38,743 nucleotides of DNA from Oscillospiraceae bacterium (GTDB lineage Bacteria > Bacillota > Clostridia > Oscillospirales > Ruminococcaceae), in the NCBI GenBank assembly GCA_004554485.1, contig SFLS01000010.1, forward strand, positions 1 through 38,743, written 5' to 3'. How positions within the stretch are numbered: position 1 is the stretch's first letter; every line of letters starts with the position of its first letter. Shown here in pieces: positions 24,426 through 31,630 of this stretch. Made by a program: the position numbers and the translations under genes. The notes beneath the pieces are model-generated. The model made no database searches, was not told the DNA's origin, and saw only the letters and a program-made list of their open reading frames with translations.

Positions 24426-25012
24426 AAGAAATGATCGTTATTCTGCTTTCCGCTATTTTAACGCAGAACTTCGTCCTTTCCAAAACGCTGGGCATCTGTC
24501 CGTTCCTCGGCGTTTCCAAAAAGCTGGATTCCGCCGTCGGCATGAGCGTTGCCGTCACCTTCGTCATGGTGCTGGCTACCGCCGCTACCTGGCCCATCCA
24601 GACCTATCTGCTGGACCGCTATGAGCTGGGCTATATGCAGACCATCGTTTTCATCCTGGTCATTGCCGCGCTGGTGCAGCTGGTGGAAATGATCCTCAAA
24701 AGGTTTGTTCCTCCGCTGTACGAGTCTTTGGGCATTTATCTGCCGCTCATCACCACCAACTGCGCCGTCCTCGGCGTTGCCGTTCTCAATATCGATGAAG
24801 CCTACAATTTCGGCCAGTCAATGGTCAACGCGCTGGGCGCGGGCCTTGGTTTTATGCTGGCCATGGTATTGTTCGCCGGCGTTCGCGGCCGCATGGAGAA
24901 CATGGATATCCCCGAATCGTTCAAGGGCCTGCCCATCACTCTCATCGCTGCTTTCATCGTTTCCATGTCCTTTATGGGCTTCGGCGGTGTGGTAGACGGT
25001 TTGCTGAAGTAA
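24422..25012 (+). CDS. rnfA: RnfA, electron transport complex subunit A
   Basis: Integral membrane subunit, 196 residues, six hydrophobic segments. The start LSAILTQNFVLSKTLGICPF is the family signature with the conserved Cys. The paired segment ITTNCAVLGVAV resembles RnfE (VVNCIILGRAEM) in the known inverted-topology relationship; such cysteines hold a membrane [2Fe-2S] cluster between RnfA and RnfE in studied complexes. It overlaps rnfE by ATGA and precedes rnfB by 15 bases. Confidence 0.96.
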   Translation: MKEMIVILLSAILTQNFVLSKTLGICPFLGVSKKLDSAVGMSVAVTFVMVLATAATWPIQTYLLDRYELGYMQTIVFILVIAALVQLVEMILKRFVPPLYESLGIYLPLITTNCAVLGVAVLNIDEAYNFGQSMVNALGAGLGFMLAMVLFAGVRGRMENMDIPESFKGLPITLIAAFIVSMSFMGFGGVVDGLLK

Positions 25013-25027
25013 GGAGGCGGAAGAACT

Positions 25028-25804
25028 ATGACTGCTGTTATTATTGTCAGTGCTGTCGGTCTGCTGTGCGCCATCCTTCTGGTGCTGGCGTCCCACTTCC
25101 TGGCGGTTCCCGTCGATACCCGTGCGGAGGATATCCGCAGCTTCCTGCCCGGCGCCAACTGCGGCGCCTGCGGTTATGCCGGCTGTGATGATTATGCCAA
25201 GGCGGTCGCCCGCGGTGATGCCAAGCCTAACCTCTGTATTCCCGGCGGCGCCGCTGCATCGGAGCAGATCAGCGCCTATCTGGGTGTAGCGGCGGAAAAC
25301 GCCGAGCCTCAAAAAGCCGTTGTCCGCTGCTCCGGCACCTGCGAAAAATGCGGCGACGCAATGGATTACCATGGCCCGGATACCTGTGCGGCCTGTGCGG
25401 CGCTGCACCGCGGCAAAAAGGCCTGCGGCTACGGCTGCCTCGGCTACGGCGATTGCGTCAAGGTCTGCCAGTTCGGCGCCCTTTCCATCCGCGACGGCGT
25501 CGCTCATGTGGAGGAAAGCCTGTGTACCGGCTGCGGCGCCTGCGCCAAGGCCTGCCCGCACCTGCTGATCGCCATGGCCCCCGTCAGCAGCCGTGTCGCG
25601 GTGCGATGCTCCAGCCATGATAAGGGCCCGGAGGTCCGCAAGGTGTGCTCCGCCGGCTGCATCGGCTGCATGATGTGTGCCAAGGTTTGCCCCACCGGTG
25701 CCATTACCGTTACCGATTTCCTGGCGTCTATCGACCCGCAAAAGTGTACCAACTGCGGCGCCTGTGCCGAAAAATGCCCGGTCAAGGTTATCACCGTCGC
25801 ATAA
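25028..25804 (+). CDS. rnfB: RnfB, ferredoxin-type subunit of the Rnf complex
   Basis: Takes electrons from reduced ferredoxin and passes them into the complex. It starts with one transmembrane helix (about residues 3-25). Next is a four-cysteine cluster domain (GANCGACGYAGCDDY, then C in NLCIPGG), and then several [4Fe-4S] sites including CTGCGACAKACP, CIGCMMCAKVCP and CTNCGACAEKCP. The length of 258 residues is normal for Clostridia. AAGGAGG precedes the ATG. It ends the operon, and a bidirectional terminator follows. Confidence 0.96.
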   Translation: MTAVIIVSAVGLLCAILLVLASHFLAVPVDTRAEDIRSFLPGANCGACGYAGCDDYAKAVARGDAKPNLCIPGGAAASEQISAYLGVAAENAEPQKAVVRCSGTCEKCGDAMDYHGPDTCAACAALHRGKKACGYGCLGYGDCVKVCQFGALSIRDGVAHVEESLCTGCGACAKACPHLLIAMAPVSSRVAVRCSSHDKGPEVRKVCSAGCIGCMMCAKVCPTGAITVTDFLASIDPQKCTNCGACAEKCPVKVITVA

Positions 25805-25817
25805 AGGCAATCATTTT

Positions 25818-25864
25818 GCAAAAAAAGCTGCCTGTCCCGGTTCGGGGCAGGCGGCTTCTCTTTG
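25818..25864. terminator. Bidirectional terminator between rnfB and the convergent thioesterase gene
   Basis: GCTGCCTGTCCCG (25827-25839) pairs with CGGGGCAGGCGGC (25843-25855) with three G-T pairs. An A run upstream gives U after the hairpin for the minus-strand transcript; TTCTCTTT follows on the plus strand. Confidence 0.82.
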
Positions 25865-25865
25865 C

Positions 25866-26339
25866 TTATTTCTCTTTGTACAGCTTGTGCACATAGTAGG
25901 TGCCTATGGCGGTAACACAGGGCTTGTCTGGCTCCTTTGCGCTTACAATGCTGCAGGTAAACTGGTTTAGGTGCCGCCCGATGTGGTCGGCAGTGGCCGT
26001 TACCCAAAAATCCTTTTCCAGCGGCACGGGCAGCAGGTAGTTGACACTGATCGAAGCGCTTGGGGTGATGCCGTTTCCCTGCGCCAGATAAATGCTCAGC
26101 ATCCCCATGGTAAGGTCCGCGGCGGCGCTCAGAATACCGCCGTGGGTAATGCCGGCCGGATTGCTCATCCATGGCTCGGCATAGTAGGCCAGCGTACAGC
26201 ATCGCCGATCCCAGTCGGCGGCGACCAGCCGGGGAGCGAGCATGGCGTTAAAGCCGCCGCGCTCCTTATTGTTGATCATCCGGATAAATTCCTGTAGTTT
26301 ATCTTCCATCCCCCGTTGGGAGAAGTATTCATATTCCAT
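25866..26339 (-). CDS. PaaI-type hotdog-fold thioesterase
   Basis: A 157-residue protein with the PaaI/YbgC-like hotdog signature NPAGITHGGILSAAADLTMG, in which HGG and the following acidic residue form the thioester-binding loop. The conserved SVNYLLPVP strand follows. Family members hydrolyse acyl-CoA thioesters; the substrate cannot be told from sequence. The start has AAAGGA 11 bases upstream. It stands alone on the minus strand, with a very good promoter, divergent from the TrpR-like gene. Confidence 0.85.
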   Translation of the reverse strand: MEYEYFSQRGMEDKLQEFIRMINNKERGGFNAMLAPRLVAADWDRRCCTLAYYAEPWMSNPAGITHGGILSAAADLTMGMLSIYLAQGNGITPSASISVNYLLPVPLEKDFWVTATADHIGRHLNQFTCSIVSAKEPDKPCVTAIGTYYVHKLYKEK

Positions 26340-26371
26340 TGGACCGGTGTTCCTTTCTCAATATTTGTTTA

Positions 26372-26400
26372 ATTATACCACCGGAACAGAAAAATGTAAA
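26372..26400 (-). promoter_or_regulatory. Sigma-A promoter for the thioesterase gene
   Basis: On the minus strand TTTACA (26400-26395) and a perfect TATAAT (26377-26372) are spaced by 17 bases. Its -35 box is 15 bases from the -35 box of the divergent promoter. Confidence 0.8.
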
Positions 26401-26415
26401 ATAAGGCTTTTTTGG

Positions 26416-26444
26416 TTTACTTTCGCACTCTAAAGTGTTATACT
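26416..26444 (+). promoter_or_regulatory. Sigma-A promoter for the yerC-methyltransferase pair
   Basis: TTTACT at 26416-26421 and TATACT at 26439-26444, spacing 17, about 27 bases before the gene start. Confidence 0.7.
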
Positions 26445-26470
26445 GAATAACAGATAAAAGGGAGGTGCCT

Positions 26471-26779
26471 TTGGATATGATTGCCAAAAAGCCGGATGAT
26501 AATCTGCAGTTTCTCTATCGGGTTATTCTTCTGCTGCAAACGCAGGAGGAGTGTGAGCGCTTTTTCGATGATCTCTGCACCGGGCCGGAGCTGAAAGCGC
26601 TTGCCCAGCGGCTGGAGGTCGCCAAGCTGCTGAAGGAACAGAACGTATACAGCAAGATCGTGGAAAAGACCGGCGCCAGCACCGCTACCATCAGTCGGGT
26701 AAACCGTTCGCTGCAGTACGGCGCCAACGGCTATGATATTGTTTTTGAAAGGCTGGAGCAGCAGGATGGCAAGTTATAA
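26471..26779 (+). CDS. TrpR-like DNA-binding protein, YerC/YecD family
   Basis: A protein of about 102 residues with a TrpR-like helix-turn-helix. The segment FFDDLCTGPELKALAQRLEV is the family core, followed by the recognition region TGASTATISRVNRSLQYGANG. The regulator's ligand and targets are unknown in general. GGGAGG at 26460-26465 is 5 bases from a TTG at 26471 and 11 from an ATG at 26477, so the TTG start is slightly favoured and the ATG remains possible. It overlaps the methyltransferase gene. Confidence 0.85.
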   Translation: MDMIAKKPDDNLQFLYRVILLLQTQEECERFFDDLCTGPELKALAQRLEVAKLLKEQNVYSKIVEKTGASTATISRVNRSLQYGANGYDIVFERLEQQDGKL

Positions 26780-27521
26780 GGATACCTTTTCCACCTTTTA
26801 CGATGCCCTTACCGCCGATGTGGACCGCAGCCTGATCGCGGATTTTTGCGAAGAAATGCTGCAAAAATATCATCCCAAGCGGGAGCTGATCCTGGACCTA
26901 TGCTGCGGGACCGGTACGCTGGCGGCGGAATTCAGCCGCAGGGGCTACGAGGTCATCGGCGTGGATGCTTCGCCGGAAATGCTGATGCAGGCCGCAGAGA
27001 AGAATTCCACGCTGCCGCAGCCGGTGCTGTATCTCTGCCAGCCGCTGCAGCAGCTGGATCTCTACGGCACGGTGGATCTGGCTGTCTGTACGCTGGATAG
27101 CCTGAATCATCTGCCGGGCAAAACGGCGCTGAAAAAGGCGCTGCATCGGCTGCAGTATTTTGTCGAACCGGGTGGGCTGTTCATTTTTGATGTCAATACC
27201 CCCTACAAGCACCGCGAGATTCTGGGCAATAACGCGTTCGTCCGGGAAAATGAAGCGGTTTTTTGCGTCTGGCAGAATGAATACACGCCCCTGGAGCATA
27301 AGGTGGAAATACAGATTGATTTTTTCCGGCATACGGCGGGGGATGGCTATCTCCGGGATGGGGAGCAGTTCTGCGAATACGCGTGGGAGCCGGAGGAGAT
27401 TACGGCGCTGCTGGAACAGGAACATTTCGAGGTGCTGGAGCTGTGGGACGGCTACCGGAAACACAAGCCCTCCGGGGAGACACAGCGCCTGGTATTTGTG
27501 GTCCGGCGGCAGGGGAAATAA
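26766..27521 (+). CDS. Class I SAM-dependent methyltransferase
   Basis: A 251-residue Rossmann-fold methyltransferase. Motif I LDLCCGTGTLA stands near residues 43-53, the acidic loop is in VIGVDASPEML, and motif IV in LAVCTLDSLNHL. The C-terminal part (YAWEPEEITALLEQ, ending in VFVVRR) is common in small-molecule methyltransferases of Clostridia. The substrate is unknown. The ATG at 26766 lies inside the end of the TrpR-like gene, with GGAG upstream, so the two are translated together. Confidence 0.88.
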   Translation: MASYKDTFSTFYDALTADVDRSLIADFCEEMLQKYHPKRELILDLCCGTGTLAAEFSRRGYEVIGVDASPEMLMQAAEKNSTLPQPVLYLCQPLQQLDLYGTVDLAVCTLDSLNHLPGKTALKKALHRLQYFVEPGGLFIFDVNTPYKHREILGNNAFVRENEAVFCVWQNEYTPLEHKVEIQIDFFRHTAGDGYLRDGEQFCEYAWEPEEITALLEQEHFEVLELWDGYRKHKPSGETQRLVFVVRRQGK

Positions 27522-27545
27522 ATATTGCAAAACAGCAAAAAAGGG

Positions 27546-27574
27546 TTGACATTTTTTCTTGTATCCCATATAAT
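27546..27574 (+). promoter_or_regulatory. Consensus promoter for the tRNA cluster
   Basis: Perfect TTGACA (27546-27551) and perfect TATAAT (27569-27574) with ideal 17-base spacing, 54 bases before the first tRNA. Confidence 0.9.
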
Positions 27575-27628
27575 AACTAATGTTGCCGATTCCTTAAGGC
27601 AATATTAACCGGCGGCACACAGATTCAT

Positions 27629-27705
27629 GGCCCGGTAGTTCAGCTGGTTAGAACGCTAGCCTGTCACGCTAGAGGTCGTGGGTTCGAGCCCCATCCGGGT
27701 CGCCA
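27629..27705 (+). tRNA. tRNA-Asp (GTC)
   Basis: A full 77-nt cloverleaf. Acceptor GGCCCGG pairs with CCGGGTC. The anticodon arm CTAGC-CTGTCAC-GCTAG carries anticodon GTC, and the T arm contains GGTTCGAGCC. Discriminator G and an encoded CCA end. Confidence 0.97.
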
Positions 27706-27711
27706 TTTTTT

Positions 27712-27787
27712 GCGGGTTTAGCTCATCTGGTAGAGCGCCACCTTGCCAAGGTGGAGGTAGCGAGTTCGAGCCTCGTAACCCGCTCCA
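27712..27787 (+). tRNA. tRNA-Gly (GCC)
   Basis: Acceptor GCGGGTT pairs with AACCCGC. Anticodon arm CCACC-TTGCCAA-GGTGG carries anticodon GCC. T arm contains AGTTCGAGC; discriminator T, encoded CCA. It begins 7 nt after tRNA-Asp. Confidence 0.97.
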
Positions 27788-27795
27788 TTTTTTTC

Positions 27796-27870
<75 letters not shown>

Positions 27871-27904
27871 AAACTCCCGAATGCCTTCGCGTTCGGGAGT
27901 TTTC
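27871..27904 (+). terminator. Rho-independent terminator after the tRNA cluster
   Basis: AAACTCCCGAA pairs with TTCGGGAGTTT, with inner pairs extending the stem to a CTTC loop, starting right after the tRNA-Cys CCA. The T tract is short. Confidence 0.75.
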
Positions 27905-27940
27905 CATAATCATCCGAGATTGGCAGGAGGGACAGGCAGC

Positions 27941-28630
27941 ATGACGTACGGGATCATCGGCGCGCTGGAGGAAGAGGTGGCGCTGGTCAGGGAAAAAATG
28001 ACGGATGTGGCAGGGTGCGAGCTATACGGCCGAACCTTCTATACCGGCCGCATCGGGAAAAAGGAGATTGTGCTGGTATGCTGTGGGGTCGGCAAGGTCA
28101 ATGCCGCCCTGTTCGCCAATGCGGTCATCCGGGAATTTCATGCCGATGCCGTCATCAATGTCGGCATTGCCGGCGCCGTCGCGCCGGGGATCGGGGTAAT
28201 GGATGTGGTCATCAGCACCGAAGCCGCCTTTCACGATCAAAGCCCCATCATGGAAAAGTACTATCCGTACAAAAAGTTCTTCGAGGCTGATCCGGCGCTG
28301 GCGCGCCTGTGCTGCCGGGCCTGCGGGGAACTTCCTCTGCATGGCAGGTATCTCTGCGGCCGCATTGTCACCGGCGATGTGTTTGTCAATGACCGCGCCG
28401 TCAAGCAGGATCTCATCGAGCGCTTTGCGCCCAGCTGCACCGAAATGGAGGGCGCTGCCATCGCGCACGCCAGCTATGTTAACAGCACGCCGTTCCTCAT
28501 TATCCGCACCATGTCCGACAGCGCCGATGATAATGCGGATACCGCTTACGATAATTTTATCGAAGCAGCTGCCCGCCAGTCGGCCTCTATTGTGCTGAAG
28601 ATGCTGGAACTGGCGGAGGAAGGAAACTGA
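27941..28630 (+). CDS. mtnN: 5'-methylthioadenosine/S-adenosylhomocysteine nucleosidase
   Basis: Cleaves adenine from methylthioadenosine and S-adenosylhomocysteine, recycling products of SAM use. It starts MTYGIIGALEEEVALV, with the catalytic-region Glu of the family. It continues with VINVGIAGAVAPG, the purine- and ribose-binding ending of SCTEMEGAAIAHASY, and the SDSADD segment with the catalytic Asp. Length is 229 residues, as usual. The ATG at 27941 has CAGGAGG upstream; the longer open frame runs back into tRNA-Cys and is not coding. It converges on the DUF362 gene, and the operon behind that gene has a methionine-type T-box, so a sulfur-metabolism neighbourhood is possible. Confidence 0.95.
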   Translation: MTYGIIGALEEEVALVREKMTDVAGCELYGRTFYTGRIGKKEIVLVCCGVGKVNAALFANAVIREFHADAVINVGIAGAVAPGIGVMDVVISTEAAFHDQSPIMEKYYPYKKFFEADPALARLCCRACGELPLHGRYLCGRIVTGDVFVNDRAVKQDLIERFAPSCTEMEGAAIAHASYVNSTPFLIIRTMSDSADDNADTAYDNFIEAAARQSASIVLKMLELAEEGN

Positions 28631-28647
28631 TTAACGTCGTCAAAGAT

Positions 28648-28690
28648 AAAAAGGCGAGGATGTTTCATGGGAAACATCCTCGCCTTTTTT
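28648..28690. terminator. Strong bidirectional terminator between mtnN and the DUF362 gene
   Basis: A perfect 19-bp stem (28648-28666 with 28671-28689) around an ATGG loop. It begins with AAAAA and ends with TTTTTT, so it works for both converging transcripts. Confidence 0.95.
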
Positions 28691-28693
28691 GGG

Positions 28694-29848
28694 TTACAGC
28701 TTTTCCATCAGCTTTGCCGCCGGCGGCCGCATGACCTTCATGGCGCCCACAGGGCAGAATTCCTGGCAGCAGTAGCACTTGATACATTTTCGCCGGTCGA
28801 TGACCGGTTTTCCGTTGGTCATGGTGATGACTCCCGCCGGACAGATGCGCTGACATTCTCCGCAGCCGATGCACTCCTTTTTGTTCACTCCCGGACGGGA
28901 GGCGATCAGGGCGGCAAACAGCCGACTGATGGCTTTACCCCACAGGGCCTCGTTGCCGTTCTGCTTCAGCAGCCGGTCGGCATTGCGAATATTCTTAAAG
29001 TCCGGGATGCAAAACGGCTCCCAGGGCTGGTTGGTGGCGATCTCGTCGGGATTTTCGGGCGCCAGCCCCATTTGCTGCGCGGCCAGGATGGTGGGGATGC
29101 AGGCAGGGATAAGTCCGATGATCTCCGCACAGATCATATCCAGGGTGTGGGGATTTTTGCCGGCCAGCAGGCAGCCGATCGGACGCGGTGTGCCGGCGGT
29201 CGGACCGTTGCCCTCCATTCCTACCACGGCGTCCACAATATGCAGCCGGGCGGGTTTGGCACGGTTCAGGTCAACGATCATCCGCGCAAAATCCATGGGG
29301 TTGTTGTACCGGTAGTGGTACTCTGATTTGACACTCCCCGGCACGATGCCGAACATATTCTTGGCAGCGCAGGTCATCCCCATCATGCCGTGCGTTTTCA
29401 GCTTGCAGAAGTTGATTACGGCATCCGCCTCATCCAGATAGGCGGTGTATTTGAACTCCCTGGCTACGGCAGCGCCCTCCAGGCGGCCCTCCTTGACCTC
29501 AAAGTTCCTGTTCAGCACAGCACCGTGCTCTAGCGCCGCCGTAACGCCGCACCGCTGGTAGATCCGGTTGAGATAGGCGCTGTTGTAAACGCCGCCGGGG
29601 CTGTCGCCGATGACGACCTTTGCGCCGCGTTCGGTCAGCAGCGCCGAGAGAGCCGAAAGCAGCGCCGGATGGGTGGTTACGGCGTCCTCCGGGGGACGGC
29701 CGGCCACCAGGTTCGCTTTGATGACGATCTTCATGCCGGGGGTCACCCAGTCCAGCCCGCCCAGCGGTTCCAGCAGCCGCGTCAGGGCGGCTTTGCCCTT
29801 TTGCAGGTCATAGGTCGCACAGCGCACAAGGGAAACGTCGCAGGACAT
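28694..29848 (-). CDS. DUF362 protein with C-terminal 2[4Fe-4S] ferredoxin domain
   Basis: A 384-residue protein. Residues 1 to about 310 match DUF362: KIVIKANLVAGRPPEDAVTT, GDSPGG, and the CKLKTHGMMGMTCAAKNMFG block. A ferredoxin-like end follows with CIGCGECQRICP and CIKCYCCQEFCP, enough for two [4Fe-4S] clusters. The biochemical role of DUF362 proteins is not established. AAAGGAG lies 8 bases before the ATG. It follows the NhaC gene by 64 bases with no terminator, so it is probably in the T-box operon. Confidence 0.88.
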   Translation of the reverse strand: MSCDVSLVRCATYDLQKGKAALTRLLEPLGGLDWVTPGMKIVIKANLVAGRPPEDAVTTHPALLSALSALLTERGAKVVIGDSPGGVYNSAYLNRIYQRCGVTAALEHGAVLNRNFEVKEGRLEGAAVAREFKYTAYLDEADAVINFCKLKTHGMMGMTCAAKNMFGIVPGSVKSEYHYRYNNPMDFARMIVDLNRAKPARLHIVDAVVGMEGNGPTAGTPRPIGCLLAGKNPHTLDMICAEIIGLIPACIPTILAAQQMGLAPENPDEIATNQPWEPFCIPDFKNIRNADRLLKQNGNEALWGKAISRLFAALIASRPGVNKKECIGCGECQRICPAGVITMTNGKPVIDRRKCIKCYCCQEFCPVGAMKVMRPPAAKLMEKL

Positions 29849-29912
29849 CCTATCGCTCCTTTCATATAAATCGACAGAAGTACCATATCGGCTCCGGCAC
29901 AGGGGAGGAACC

Positions 29913-31232
29913 TTACGGGTTCTTTTTCTTTTCGGGGATCACAAAAATGAATACGAGGGTGCTGACCAGCAGCAGGAACGGATAGAACAGGTAAGGGATG
30001 ATCTCGAACGCCGAGATGCTGTGGCCCAGTTCGGCAACCGCCGTGATGGCTACCAGCATCTGCGCGCCGTAGGGAATGATCCCCTGAAATACGCAGGAGA
30101 AGGTATCCAGGATGGAAGCGGTCTTCCGCGGGGAAACGCCGTATTCCTGCGCCATTTCCGCGGCGATGGGGTTGGCCATCACGATTGCGACGGTATTGTT
30201 GGCGGTGGCGATATCCATTGCCCCGACCAGAAGCCCCATGCCAAGCTGTCCGCCCTTTTTGCCGCGGAACACTTTTTTGATGCCGCGCAGCAGCGCCTCA
30301 AAGCCGCCGTATTCCCGGATCAGCGCACAGATGGCGGCCACAAGGATTGCCACCATGGTCGTCTCGAACATCCCGGCGGCGCCGGAGCCCATGCTGGCCA
30401 GCAGTCCGCTGGCGGCGATCTCTCCGGTCGCCAGCATGATAACGGAGCCGGAAACGATGCCGATCAACAGGACCACAAAGACATTGATCCCGATGATTCC
30501 CCCGATGAGCACCAGCAGGTAGGGGATGATCTGGATCAGACTGTACTCTTTGATGATCGGGAACTGTGCGATGGGGGTGTTGAGGGAAATAATCAGGATG
30601 AGGACAAGCGAAAGGAGGGCGGCAGGCAGCGCAATCTTGAAGTTTTCCCGGAACTTGTCCTTCATCTGGCAGCCCTGGCCGTTGCAGGCGGCAATGGTGG
30701 TGTCGCTGATGAAGGAAAGATTATCCCCGAACATGGCGCCGCCGATCACTGCGGCAACGCAGAAGGGCATCGGGAATCCGGTCGCGACCGCCAGCGGAGC
30801 GGCAATGGGCGTAATAAGGGTGATGGTACCGACCGAGGTCCCCATCGCCAGCGAAACAAAACAGCTGACGACAAACAGAATGACAACGGCATACTGCGAG
30901 GGAACAAGCGAAAGCAGCAGGTACGCGACGCTTTCGGCGCTGCTGCGGCCTACTACGCCCACAAAAATGCCGGCGGCCATAAAGATCAGGATCATGGTCG
31001 TAATGTTTTTATCCCCGATGCCCTGGCCCATCAGCTCCAGCTTTTTGTCAAAGGAAAGGCCCGGGTTCTGCAGGCAGGCGACCAGCAGGGCGATCAAAAA
31101 CGCCACAACAATGGGGATCTGGTAAAACCCCATTTCGATTTTCAGCCCATACTCAAACACGATGCCCAGTCCCAGATAGATCACCAGGAATACGCCGATC
31201 GGCAGCAGAGCGATTGGATTGCTTTTCTTCAT
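29913..31232 (-). CDS. NhaC-family transporter, candidate methionine transporter (MetT-like)
   Basis: A 439-residue polytopic membrane protein with about 11 hydrophobic segments and NhaC-family blocks: MGTSVGTITLITPIAAPLA, GGAMFGDNLSFISDTTIAA, and the second-half repeat with DIATANNTVAIVMANPIAAE. NhaC family members are annotated as Na+/H+ antiporters, but some are amino-acid importers, including MetT for methionine. The gene stands behind a T-box leader whose specifier reads as ATG, which points to methionine, so import of methionine is the best inference. GGAGG stands 7 bases before the ATG. Transport has not been shown by sequence alone. Confidence 0.85.
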   Translation of the reverse strand: MKKSNPIALLPIGVFLVIYLGLGIVFEYGLKIEMGFYQIPIVVAFLIALLVACLQNPGLSFDKKLELMGQGIGDKNITTMILIFMAAGIFVGVVGRSSAESVAYLLLSLVPSQYAVVILFVVSCFVSLAMGTSVGTITLITPIAAPLAVATGFPMPFCVAAVIGGAMFGDNLSFISDTTIAACNGQGCQMKDKFRENFKIALPAALLSLVLILIISLNTPIAQFPIIKEYSLIQIIPYLLVLIGGIIGINVFVVLLIGIVSGSVIMLATGEIAASGLLASMGSGAAGMFETTMVAILVAAICALIREYGGFEALLRGIKKVFRGKKGGQLGMGLLVGAMDIATANNTVAIVMANPIAAEMAQEYGVSPRKTASILDTFSCVFQGIIPYGAQMLVAITAVAELGHSISAFEIIPYLFYPFLLLVSTLVFIFVIPEKKKNP

Positions 31233-31274
31233 TTTGGTTCCTCCAGATTGTTAATTTTCCCAGGTGAAAAACAG

Positions 31275-31312
31275 AAAGAAACACTCCCGCCCCTGCATAA
31301 GGACGAGAGTGT
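31275..31312 (-). terminator. T-box-controlled attenuator terminator
   Basis: On the minus strand ACACTCTCGTCC pairs with GGGGCGGGAGTGT and runs into TTTCTTT. It begins right after the T-box sequence; the alternative antiterminator would use its 5' arm (CGTCCTT with AAGG). Confidence 0.85.
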
Positions 31313-31543
31313 AAAACTCCGTGTTACCACCTTATTTTGCCGTGCCCTTGCAGGCACCGGCCTCAGCGGGTATCAGCGGTACCCATCCGCGGTAATGGGC
31401 GGACCCATCGCAGCCTTGCCGCTGGGGCGGTTTGGTGCGCTGCTCCAAGGCCATTTTCAGCCTGGTTCCGGCTCCCCCTTTCAGCATACGGGGGCTCTCT
31501 GTGGCCGTGCGCCAGGCGTACTTTCCTCTTCTTAGCATTTGTC
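31275..31543 (-). promoter_or_regulatory. T-box riboswitch, probable methionine (ATG) specifier
   Basis: The gap of about 400 bases between the NhaC gene and trkH holds a T-box leader read on the minus strand. Stem I starts near 31536 (AGAGGAAAGTAC). A helix GCCTGG (31517-31512) with CCAGGC (31465-31460) bounds the specifier loop, whose 3' side is TGAAAATGG. The codon next to the lower helix is ATG at 31454-31452. Distal motifs CAGAGAG and GCTGAAA are present, and the T-box AAGGTGGTAACACGG is at 31333-31319. Its TGGT would pair with an ACCA tRNA end, fitting the A discriminator usual for tRNA-Met. The T-box itself is clear; the amino acid is less sure. Confidence 0.88.
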
Positions 31544-31549
31544 TTTGAT

Positions 31550-31578
31550 AAGATACCCGAATTTGAGAAAAATGTCAA
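31550..31578 (-). promoter_or_regulatory. Sigma-A promoter of the T-box operon
   Basis: TTGACA (31578-31573) and TATCTT (31555-31550) on the minus strand with 17-base spacing, just upstream of the T-box stem I. Confidence 0.7.
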
Positions 31579-31630
31579 GCGTCAGCACCCGCATGCGCCC
31601 TTTTGGGCAAAACGGCATTGCCTGGCGGGC

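Noticed and set aside
30021..31535. Plus-strand open frame opposite the NhaC gene and the T-box leader
   Set aside because: It is His/Asp/Gln-rich shadow sequence and would cover the T-box; the minus-strand gene and riboswitch are clear.
31591..31612. GCCC-TTTT-GGGC hairpin between trkH and the T-box promoter as a trkH terminator
   Set aside because: The stem has only 4 bp and no U tract follows it on the minus strand.
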